Assembly (NCBI GenBank): GCA_945870885.1
Contig: CAMBTR010000003.1
Coordinates: 1 to 40,526 of the forward strand
Source: Chryseobacterium gleum
GTDB lineage: Bacteria > Bacteroidota > Bacteroidia > NS11-12g > UBA955
DNA length: 40,526 nucleotides
Reading direction: 5' to 3'
Under the pieces are notes generated by a model. That model did not search any database and was not told where the DNA came from. It saw only the letters and a list, made by a program, of their open reading frames with translations. Below are positions 10,101 to 16,793 of this stretch, in pieces. Position 1 is the stretch's first letter. The number at the start of each line of letters is the position of its first letter. Made by a program: the position numbers and the translations under genes.

Positions 10101-11263
10101 GTTGGAGCAATACACTCTACGTAGCGATCTTTACATAATTTACTTGACGGACCGATATCATTTGACGATGTCAAACAAACTTTATACCATCCTAATTCAC
10201 TTAAAGTAAATTTAGGATTTTGAGCAGTAGAAGTCTGATCATCAACACCGGTAGGTGATGTCAATTCCCAACTGTAACTATAAGCTCCGTTGTTACTCAA
10301 ATCATACATGGTAACATCATAATAAATTTCAGATTCGTTTGTAGAAGCTACGAAATCTGCCTTAGGAACAGCAGTAGGCGCTACAATCTTAACCGTCTTG
10401 GAGGCAGAATCTGCCAATCCACAATAGTTAACAAGCATTTTAACATCATACGTACCGTCAGATGCCCATTTGGCCGCTCCTTTATCTGTTTTATCACTGT
10501 AACCAACGTATGGAGGCGCAACTGCTTGGTCAAATGTCCACTTGTAAGAATAACCATTACTTGGATTAACTGCACTAAATTTCACATTCGTCTTTACATA
10601 GTTTGTACCTGTAGGAACGATAAAGTTTGCAGTAGGAGTTGCTCCCAATTTTAAATTCAATTCCAAATCAAATACGTTACCGTAAGTCTGTGCCTGTCCG
10701 CAACCATTCGATGCAGACATAGTGTAAACCTGAGCACCGCCACGAATACGCATATAACTTAACCCCGTAGAGGTCCAGCAAGGCATTTTGAGCGTGTAGG
10801 TTACCTTACCAGATGCGGTGTTTGAGCTAGGATCTACCACGCACTCAGATGATGAAAAACTACCATCGCGGTTTGCATCAATCCAAATACCGCAACGAGA
10901 TCCCCATGACTGAGTGGCCCATGTTCCACCGGTTACAGTAACGGTGATTGTCTCACTGGCAGTAACGTCAAATCCTTTGCCAGAGTTCAAGATACCCCTG
11001 TAAGCATTTGCACCCGATGAAGAAGTACATCCAAGACCAGTATAAGAAGCCAAAGTTGTTCCTTTTGCGTTCTTAACCTCTACGTCTAGGATGTCACCAG
11101 GTGATTCGGTAGGGTTACCGGTACCAAGAATGGACCCACCACATCCCCAGGAAGTAGTTCCCGAACATGGCGTTTGCGCTTTCAAAGTACTCGAAGTGAA
11201 TAATCCACCCACGAGAACCCCTAAAAATGCAAGCTTTTTGAGTTGTGTAATTGTTGATTTCAT
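7178..11263 (-). CDS. Large secreted multidomain protein (GEVED, PKD, CUB-like, DUF5011-like) with type A T9SS sorting domain
   Basis: This 1361-residue protein is probably displayed on or released from the cell surface through the type IX system. Order seen: signal peptide (1-29, ending TLKAQ); a GEVED-like domain (about 30-205, with GIWIDANRDGSFSSSECV); two PKD-like domains (about 210-385); a CUB-like domain (about 385-515, with NGDILRIYDAKE and AVYITFESNGSGTDNGF); two more PKD-like domains (about 515-700); a second GEVED-like domain (about 705-850, with AWVDWNIDGDFADAGEEVYS); four or five DUF5011-like immunoglobulin folds (about 855-1270, repeating YTLVYSVSDA or similar before N-x-A); and a type A T9SS sorting domain (about 1285-1361, HPNPTTGLLTVGYNL to the final RVVVKH). 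There is no enzyme domain, so adhesion is the likely role. It stands alone between its own terminator and a 114-base upstream gap. Confidence 0.93.
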   Translation of the reverse strand: MKSTITQLKKLAFLGVLVGGLFTSSTLKAQTPCSGTTSWGCGGSILGTGNPTESPGDILDVEVKNAKGTTLASYTGLGCTSSSGANAYRGILNSGKGFDVTASETITVTVTGGTWATQSWGSRCGIWIDANRDGSFSSSECVVDPSSNTASGKVTYTLKMPCWTSTGLSYMRIRGGAQVYTMSASNGCGQAQTYGNVFDLELNLKLGATPTANFIVPTGTNYVKTNVKFSAVNPSNGYSYKWTFDQAVAPPYVGYSDKTDKGAAKWASDGTYDVKMLVNYCGLADSASKTVKIVAPTAVPKADFVASTNESEIYYDVTMYDLSNNGAYSYSWELTSPTGVDDQTSTAQNPKFTLSELGWYKVCLTSSNDIGPSSKLCKDRYVECIAPTEYYMGPSKEAQSKAGRLYDNGGPTAPYGNGRKTSIDYFKIIPCGATKITLSFGELKLKDNGDILRIYDAKEATPSKLIATIDGNNFTAYDTSKIVTTSGAVYITFESNGSGTDNGFIINWVSVLAPAVKPSAKWTTDYNPAANGLNVNFVNATGNAKGLPSFEWQVDGNPEASTTDFTRAFYTDGSYQVCLIALTCTGVDTFCKSITINTPTAPGYLDYTASNVRPNIGDVITITTKTDYANTFEWSIFPTSFTYENGTDKNSQNPQLKFQKGGAYTFTLSAYNSVAGKTATEKKLIKNKYVVCLDYCIPLVDLMSADVGINNVTVKSGSTELINNTSNSGIDYYTNFADKVAPAKLTYGGTYDLTVGRNTISNSVNYKAWVDWNIDGDFADAGEEVYSSGTIAGASASGKFTVPDISNSFEGNTRMRVGVSYSGFSNTYCGINTVGEFEDYVLTLANDGQAPVITLIGGDTVRVEKTATKTACYAEIAGTTFKANDATQGDMTSSVVVKTDLDCSAPGIYSFQFDLRDASGNNAVSKFRTVIVALDKTAPKLTLNGKDTMVLEQCDTYTEPGAVAIDANDGNLTSAIKIAGKVDAGTVGVYTLVYSVSDAQKNAISIKRVVVVKDTKVPSILKLSKAIVDGTIINVQIGGVFVDDVYSMDPCNGSIFVSKNPGFNGPVNTNIRATYPVTYKAVDPSGNKATEYGFVLNYRVDDYIAPEIELNTSDTVLHDVNNSYYSRSVTVTDNFYSKSQLSVTKIGKVDAYTLGTYVETFTATDGSGNVTTKQRFIKVVDRISPTITAPAISVCIATPFWAMSGLIVRDNYYSSGDLMPLVKVLGHNVNVMEAGVYYINYSLVDPSGNEATAVSRPVYVAYPPNCFNTYMGTESAKLQDAVSVHPNPTTGLLTVGYNLTNNQPLNVVVTNAFGAVVSKLDNLQGGFGNTQIDLSNVSEGIYFVNLTNNGETVTKRVVVKH

Positions 11264-11377
11264 AGTTTTAGTTTAAGTATATTTTCACAAATGACGCGAA
11301 AAAGTCAATTGGTTGCAAGAAAATTGATAAAAAAATTAATTTTTTTTACTTCTAATCGATTGTATTCAGCCCGAACT

Positions 11378-12232
11378 TTATTTCCCGTTCACGGAATTTA
11401 GCAATTCCAGCGAATTTTTATACTCCCGCACCGCCCTAAAAATGCCCAACGCAATCTTTTGCTGACCATCATTTGACTTCAAACTAATACGGTCCGTAGC
11501 GTTGGTTAAAAAACCGGTTTCTACCAAAACACTTGGCATCGAAGTTTGCCATAAAACCAAAAAGCCCGCTTGCTTTACACCTCGCGTTTTTATGGGACTT
11601 AATTTGCTTGTATGACTTTCAATTCCACTAGCCAATTTCAAGCTTTGTTTCATAAACGCATTCTGCACCAAGCTGAATATAATATGTCCTTCTGGCGAAT
11701 CCGGATCAAAGCCGCCATACCTGGTGTTTTCCTTATAATCAGACTCATAGGTGATTACGGCATTTTCACGCTTGGCGACCTCTAAATTTCCTTCAGACTT
11801 GTGTAACCCCATAAAATATGTTTCACTACCCGCAGCTGCCTTGTTGGGATTGGCGTTGCAGTGAATTGAAATAAATAAATCCGCCTGTCTATCATTCGCC
11901 AAATTGGGTCTTTCCCACAGTTTTAACGATTTGTCTGTGGTTCTAGTAAATAAGACTTTTATCGATGGCAAACTGTCTTTCAAGAGTTTTCCCAATTTCA
12001 AAGCCACACCCAATGTCACATCCTTTTCAAAAATCTCGTTGTTGCCATTGCAACCCGGATCCAATCCACCATGACCCGCATCAATAACCAATGTATTCAC
12101 AGAATTGCTTACCCTCACCTTTTTGGCGGCGGGTAAACATATCAAAAGTCCCAACGACAAACAAAAATGCATCGTTTGTTGAAGGCCTCTCCGCATGAAT
12201 TTTAACATTTGTTTCATTCTTTCCTGTTGCAT
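11378..12232 (-). CDS. N-acetylmuramoyl-L-alanine amidase (Amidase_3)
   Basis: The enzyme cuts the bond between MurNAc and the stem peptide, a step in daughter-cell separation and wall turnover. Zinc and catalytic motifs are all present: VIDAGHGG, the glutamate of EIFEKDVTL, LFISIHCNAN, and the catalytic glutamate of VLVETGFLTN. The frame opens to an ATG at 12295, but that would overlap the divergent lptD. I favour the ATG at 12232 (MQQERMKQ), 13 bases after a -7-like AAAGTTTG on the minus strand. Later ATGs at 12217, 12208 and 12196 are also possible. The segment MHFCLSLGLLICLPAAKK looks like a signal peptide, so export to the periplasm is likely. Function is firm, start is not. Confidence 0.92.
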   Translation of the reverse strand: MQQERMKQMLKFMRRGLQQTMHFCLSLGLLICLPAAKKVRVSNSVNTLVIDAGHGGLDPGCNGNNEIFEKDVTLGVALKLGKLLKDSLPSIKVLFTRTTDKSLKLWERPNLANDRQADLFISIHCNANPNKAAAGSETYFMGLHKSEGNLEVAKRENAVITYESDYKENTRYGGFDPDSPEGHIIFSLVQNAFMKQSLKLASGIESHTSKLSPIKTRGVKQAGFLVLWQTSMPSVLVETGFLTNATDRISLKSNDGQQKIALGIFRAVREYKNSLELLNSVNGK

Positions 12233-12273
12233 AACGCAATCATGGCAAACTTTTTGCCGAAATTCGCTGAAAT

Positions 12274-14880
12274 TTGTTAAACCGCGAACATTCATATCAC
12301 CATAGATGCCTACAACAATTGTTAACAGTTGTATTCGCGCTTTGCTTGGGCAACCTCAATCCTCTGTCAGCGCAAGGAATCACGACAGCGTCCACAAAAA
12401 AAGACAGCGTAAGCAATCCGTCTCCCGCCAAAAAGGCCATTAACAACCCTATCCATTACGAAGCCTCAGATTCCATTATTTTAAGAATGGAGAACGGGAA
12501 AGCCTTGCTATATAATAAAGCAAAGGTAGATATGGATGAAACCGAACTAAACGCCAACTATATAGAGGTAGCCTTTGCCAGCAAAACCCTTTTCGCAAAA
12601 GGAAACATCGACTCAACTGGCAAGTACATCAATCAACCAATCTTTAAAGATGGGAACGATGCTTATACTTCCGATAGCTTGCGATACAACAACGAATCAA
12701 AAAAAGGAATGGTGTATGGCTTATCGCTGACCCAAGACGAGGCCCATGTCCAACTCAAACAGGTGATGAAGCAACCCGATGGAAGTTTGATGGGCAATTC
12801 CGGGAAGATTAGCACTTGCTCCGACCCCCACCCCCATTTTTACCTGAACGCATCAAAAATCAAAGTCATTCCCAACAATAAAGTACTTTTTGGCGCCGCA
12901 AACCTCGTCCTGGCCGATATCCCTACGCCCCTCGCGCTTCCATTTGGTATTGCTCCCATGAAAAAAGGACAGCGCAATGGCCTCATTATGCCAAACCCGG
13001 GCTTTAACAATAGTAACAATAGCTTTTTTCTATCCAACTTAGGTTACTATCAAGGCTTGGGAAAATTTGCCGATGCGCAGGTGAATTCAGACCTCTATTT
13101 CAATGGAGATTTCCGTATGGGCGTTACAACCAATTTTATCAAACGATATAAATACAGCGGCGCCCTTGCAATAAACATGAGTCGCTTCGGCAACGGAACA
13201 GACCGTGCCAGTCCATTTTTCTCAAAAACGAACGATTTTTCCATCAATTCTCGATTTGGACTCGACCGCAAATTGCTTCCCGGTGTAACACTCAACGGAA
13301 ACATCAACATCGTTACAGGAAATTACAACAAACGAAATTCAAAAGACATTCAAACACTGTCGAAAAACGAATTTGTCTCCAGCGTAAATTATGGACAGAG
13401 CTTCCTAAAAAACAAGGTCAATTTGTCGGCCTCTGCCCGCCACACCCAAAACGTTCAAACCCACGATTTTCGATTGGAATTACCCAACGTCAACGTTGGG
13501 GTATCGAGCTTAACACCCTTTGCAAAAAAGAATGGATCAAATACAAAATGGTTCGAACAACTTAGACTATCGTATAATATGAATTTCACCAATTCATTGA
13601 ATACAAAAGATACATTAATATTTAGTGATAAATACAAAGACGTTCTCGCCACGATACAATCGGCCGTGAAACACTCAATACCCTTGAGCACAAATATAAA
13701 ATTGTTCAAAGGTGTACTCAACGTAACCCCATCGGCTAACTACCAAGAGAAATGGCTATTTAAAGCAAACACTAAATCCATTGATCCATTAACAAAGAAA
13801 TTAGTATCAAAAGATACTAGTGGATTTTTTAGATTAAATAATTATAGTTTTTCTACCGGATTAAGCACCAACATTTATGGCACTTTTACGAATTTAAACT
13901 TGGGCAAAGTTCGATCAATTAGGCACACAATAACTCCCAATGTGAACTTCAATTATCGTCCGGAAATTGATGGATATGAAAGGGGTTGGAATCGGACTTA
14001 CATCGACACATCTGGCAAGAAAATTGGCTATAGTTTGTTCGAAAAATATGGCGGTTCTGATTATGTGCAACGAAAAGGGGGCGCGATTGGATTTTCGCTG
14101 AGCAACAACCTGCAGGCTAAAAAAGTAATCGGAAAAGACACCACAGGAAAAGAGAAGTTGGAGAAAGCGAATCTAATCGACCAACTGATGATTAGTGGGA
14201 ACTACGATCTAGCGGCGGACAGTTTACAATGGAGTGATATCAACCTGGGATTTAACACCGTAATTGCAAAACAGATTCGGATTGGAATCAACTCTGGCCT
14301 TAGCCCCTACTCATATGTGAATGGGCGCAAAATCAATACATTTTCGGCCGCCAACGAAGGTCCATTATTACGATATCGCGGGGTAGATTTAAGCATCAAT
14401 TCACGCATCACCCCGGAATTATTTGGCGGGAAAAAATCGACAGAAGATGTATCGTCTAAACTCACGAATCCACTAAAAACGGATGAAGCCGAATTGAGAA
14501 TGGTACAATCTCAGCCTTGGAATTATTTTGATTTCAGTATTCCCTGGTCGATGAATCTCACCTACAATGTTGGCTACAATAATGAAATCGCAATTGCCAA
14601 TAACAAGCTAACGAATCACAGGGTTTCAATCAACGGCGACATCAGCATCACCCAGGAATGGAAGATTGCATATAGCACCGGTTATGATTTAAAAAGGAAT
14701 ATGATGGCCGGAAGCGAATTTTCGGTAGTAAGAAACCTTCACTGCTGGCAATTGGAATTTAAGTGGATCCCGAGCGGATATGCCAAAATGTGGCTATTTA
14801 CACTAAGACCCAAGAGCCCATTATTACAAGATTTGAAGTTAAATAAAAAGGTATTTAGCAATCCCGTATTGTTTCAATAA
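12274..14880 (+). CDS. lptD: LPS-assembly protein LptD, Bacteroidota type
   Basis: LptD is the outer-membrane barrel that places lipopolysaccharide in the outer leaflet. The 868 residues show a signal peptide (about 1-34, LLTVVFALCLGNLNPLSAQG), an OstA/LptA-like N-terminal domain (about 45-200, with KALLYNKAKVDMDETELNA and GNSGKISTCSDPHPHFYL), then ADIPTPLALPFGIAPMKKGQ, diagnostic of the LptD family, and a long beta-strand-rich barrel to the C-terminus. There is no ATG at the N-terminus: an in-frame TGA at 12268 leaves TTG at 12274 as the earliest usual start, and a TTG at 12319 would cut the signal peptide. A frameshift near the start is the alternative, but the other frames there are not hydrophobic. 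It diverges from the amidase and leads towards prx. Confidence 0.9.
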   Translation: MLNREHSYHHRCLQQLLTVVFALCLGNLNPLSAQGITTASTKKDSVSNPSPAKKAINNPIHYEASDSIILRMENGKALLYNKAKVDMDETELNANYIEVAFASKTLFAKGNIDSTGKYINQPIFKDGNDAYTSDSLRYNNESKKGMVYGLSLTQDEAHVQLKQVMKQPDGSLMGNSGKISTCSDPHPHFYLNASKIKVIPNNKVLFGAANLVLADIPTPLALPFGIAPMKKGQRNGLIMPNPGFNNSNNSFFLSNLGYYQGLGKFADAQVNSDLYFNGDFRMGVTTNFIKRYKYSGALAINMSRFGNGTDRASPFFSKTNDFSINSRFGLDRKLLPGVTLNGNINIVTGNYNKRNSKDIQTLSKNEFVSSVNYGQSFLKNKVNLSASARHTQNVQTHDFRLELPNVNVGVSSLTPFAKKNGSNTKWFEQLRLSYNMNFTNSLNTKDTLIFSDKYKDVLATIQSAVKHSIPLSTNIKLFKGVLNVTPSANYQEKWLFKANTKSIDPLTKKLVSKDTSGFFRLNNYSFSTGLSTNIYGTFTNLNLGKVRSIRHTITPNVNFNYRPEIDGYERGWNRTYIDTSGKKIGYSLFEKYGGSDYVQRKGGAIGFSLSNNLQAKKVIGKDTTGKEKLEKANLIDQLMISGNYDLAADSLQWSDINLGFNTVIAKQIRIGINSGLSPYSYVNGRKINTFSAANEGPLLRYRGVDLSINSRITPELFGGKKSTEDVSSKLTNPLKTDEAELRMVQSQPWNYFDFSIPWSMNLTYNVGYNNEIAIANNKLTNHRVSINGDISITQEWKIAYSTGYDLKRNMMAGSEFSVVRNLHCWQLEFKWIPSGYAKMWLFTLRPKSPLLQDLKLNKKVFSNPVLFQ
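13483..13500. repeat. Short perfect hairpin inside lptD
   Basis: CCCAACGT, the two bases CA, then ACGTTGGG form an 8-bp perfect palindrome in the part of lptD that encodes LPNVNVGV. It may be chance; it is listed because other coding-region palindromes occur in this window. Confidence 0.35.
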
Positions 14881-14902
14881 ATCTATTTTTACTTCCAATT
14901 GT

Positions 14903-14910
14903 TAACTTTG
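14903..14910 (+). promoter_or_regulatory. -7 element before the peroxiredoxin gene
   Basis: TAACTTTG fully matches TAnnTTTG and lies 6 bases before the ATG at 14917, so a transcript from here would be nearly leaderless. No TTG is found 19-20 bases upstream. The gene may also be read from lptD, which ends 36 bases earlier. Confidence 0.45.
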
Positions 14911-14916
14911 CACATT

Positions 14917-15384
14917 ATGAGCATTCAAATAGGATCAATAGCCCCCGATTTCACATTATTCAACAGTGAAAAACAAGAAGTTACGTTGTCTCAATACTTA
15001 GGCAAATCTGTAGTATTGTTGTTCTACCCCCAAGCATTTACTGGTGTTTGCACAACTGAGCTTTGCGATATTCGCGACAACCTCAATGTATACAGCACCT
15101 TAAACGCTGAAATCTTGGCCATTTCTGTCGATTCCGTTTTCACATTGGAAAATTGGAAACAACAACAAGGTTTTAACTTTCAAATGTTGAGCGATTTCAA
15201 CAAAACGGTGAGTATAGCGTATGAGACCATTTATGAAACCTTTGCATTTGGTATGAAAGGTGTTTCTAAAAGATCTGCGTTTGTTGTTGACCCAAAAGGC
15301 GTTTTACAATACGTTGAAATCTTAGATAACGCAGGCGAAATTCCAAACCTTGATAAAATCAGAGAGGTTTTAGCCACTTTGTAG
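14917..15384 (+). CDS. Peroxiredoxin (AhpC/TSA family, BCP/AhpE-like)
   Basis: Peroxiredoxins reduce hydrogen peroxide and organic peroxides with a reactive cysteine. In the 155-residue product from the ATG at 14917 the active site reads FYPQAFTGVCTTELC: Pro38, Thr42 and the peroxidatic Cys45 form the P-x-x-x-T-x-x-C motif, and Cys50 is placed like the resolving cysteine of atypical 2-Cys BCP proteins. The thioredoxin-like fold is complete (VVLLFYP to FVVDPKGVLQYVEI). The frame extends to a TTG at 14899, but that would translate through the promoter element, so the ATG is chosen. No signal peptide: cytoplasmic. An FGE-like gene follows after 21 bases. Confidence 0.93.
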   Translation: MSIQIGSIAPDFTLFNSEKQEVTLSQYLGKSVVLLFYPQAFTGVCTTELCDIRDNLNVYSTLNAEILAISVDSVFTLENWKQQQGFNFQMLSDFNKTVSIAYETIYETFAFGMKGVSKRSAFVVDPKGVLQYVEILDNAGEIPNLDKIREVLATL

Positions 15385-15405
15385 ATTTAAAGTTAAATTT
15401 GAAGA

Positions 15406-16701
15406 ATGCGAACTCGCATTCTATTTTCCTTTTTCATTTTCCTCATTGGCGGCAATCTTTGGGCACAACGCACCGCGCATCCGGAGTTTTTGATGAAATA
15501 TTATTTCACCGCCAATGAGCCTATTAAGCAAAGTGTAACACCGAGTACTTTTATTAGTGAGCACTCCACGATGCGCTTTTTCAGTTTCCGATGCTTCCCA
15601 AGTCCAAAATTCGAAATCAATGGCAGAGAAAACGCCATGCCCTATTTGGAGTATCTATCCACGCCTCAACTGGGATTTGATACGATTTTACCCATCGAAG
15701 AACGACTCGCTTGTGGCCCCTTTATGTCGGCCAGAACAGAAATAACGAATGCCGAATACAAGGAATTTTTGATGGATTCCGAATGGATGAAATTGAACGG
15801 TTATAACATCGGCCAGCTGTATCCGGATACCCTAGTTTGGAAAGATATTCCAGCCACCGCCGAACGCAGCAGTGTAAAAAACCCCTTCCGTAATTATTAT
15901 TTCCAGTCCACCAATTTCCATAATTACCCGGTGGTTGGAATTAGCCAATTGCAAGCCAAAGCTTATTGCGCATGGCTCAAAACTAAAATCGAACAGAATG
16001 CGAGTAAGCCCTATCAGCAGTGGTTATCAGCCCTCGACAAGGAAGGAATAACCTTTGAAATTGATTTGCCAACAACAGCAGAATGGATTTATTTATACAA
16101 ACAAGCCATCGAATTTCCATTTGAAGCTCGGAGTTTTCAATCCCGAAATAGCGGAAAAGTCAAAAAGAAGAATGCGGAAGCCACGCAGCGACTCTCGGGC
16201 ATCCTTTTTTCAAAGCCCAATATCGGAAACGCATTGCTGGATTTTGTCCTTAACAAACCCCACGGAAGCCAACCCGTTGTATATCAAGGATTATTTACCA
16301 ATCGCGGTTACCAAATATCGGAAATCCAAAATGCCAATTTGAGTCGTCCCATGGCCGTAAATGCGAAACCCGCAAATGCAACCGAGCAAATTTCGCACTT
16401 GTTAGGGAACGTATCTGAATGGACATCCACATCGGCTTATGGACACCTTTATAATAGCAACACAACCATTCTAAATACGAATGGCCAACTCATTCCAAAC
16501 CCTTATCAGCAACCAAACGTATTCGACTTAAGAGGTTATTTGGTTGATGAAACCGCGTTACAATCCCACTTCGCAATCAAAGGTGGATCGTGGGCACAAG
16601 AGTTTCATTATTTGGACCCATCCGCGGTGCAATTTATGCAGTCCAACCACAGTAGTAATTATGTAGGGTTTCGCCCGGTGATACGTTTTTACAAAAAATA
16701 G
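15406..16701 (+). CDS. Secreted FGE-sulfatase/SUMF1-fold protein, GldJ/GldK-like
   Basis: The 431-residue product has a signal peptide (1-20, IFLIGGNLWAQ) and a formylglycine-generating-enzyme-type fold from about residue 100 to the end: FMSARTEITNAEYKEFL, NYPVVGISQLQAKAYCAWL, IDLPTTAEWIYLYKQA, LLGNVSEWTST, and FAIKGGSWAQEF followed by NYVGFRP near the C-terminus. The early segment with LYPDTLVWKDIP and NPFRNYYFQSTNFHNYPVVG resembles the gliding/type IX proteins GldJ and GldK more than catalytic FGE. Unlike those lipoproteins it has no lipobox cysteine after the signal peptide, and no gldLMN genes are beside it. So it is a relative, not an assigned GldJ or GldK, and its partner is unknown. 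It follows the peroxiredoxin by 21 bases. Confidence 0.82.
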   Translation: MRTRILFSFFIFLIGGNLWAQRTAHPEFLMKYYFTANEPIKQSVTPSTFISEHSTMRFFSFRCFPSPKFEINGRENAMPYLEYLSTPQLGFDTILPIEERLACGPFMSARTEITNAEYKEFLMDSEWMKLNGYNIGQLYPDTLVWKDIPATAERSSVKNPFRNYYFQSTNFHNYPVVGISQLQAKAYCAWLKTKIEQNASKPYQQWLSALDKEGITFEIDLPTTAEWIYLYKQAIEFPFEARSFQSRNSGKVKKKNAEATQRLSGILFSKPNIGNALLDFVLNKPHGSQPVVYQGLFTNRGYQISEIQNANLSRPMAVNAKPANATEQISHLLGNVSEWTSTSAYGHLYNSNTTILNTNGQLIPNPYQQPNVFDLRGYLVDETALQSHFAIKGGSWAQEFHYLDPSAVQFMQSNHSSNYVGFRPVIRFYKK

Positions 16702-16717
16702 TTCACAAATCGTCAAT

Positions 16718-16751
16718 TTGACACTTTTTCGTAATTGTATAATTGACACTT
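16718..16751 (+). promoter_or_regulatory. 9-base direct repeats upstream of the SusC operon
   Basis: TTGACACTT occurs at 16718-16726 and 16743-16751, 25 bases apart, each preceded by AAT or AAT-T. The second copy supplies a TTG placed 19 bases before a weak -7-like TTATATTG (16765-16772). The repeats could be a promoter with a duplicated activator site. Confidence 0.4.
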
Positions 16752-16793
16752 CTTTATTTTTTAATTATATTGCCGACCTATTATTAATAGCCT

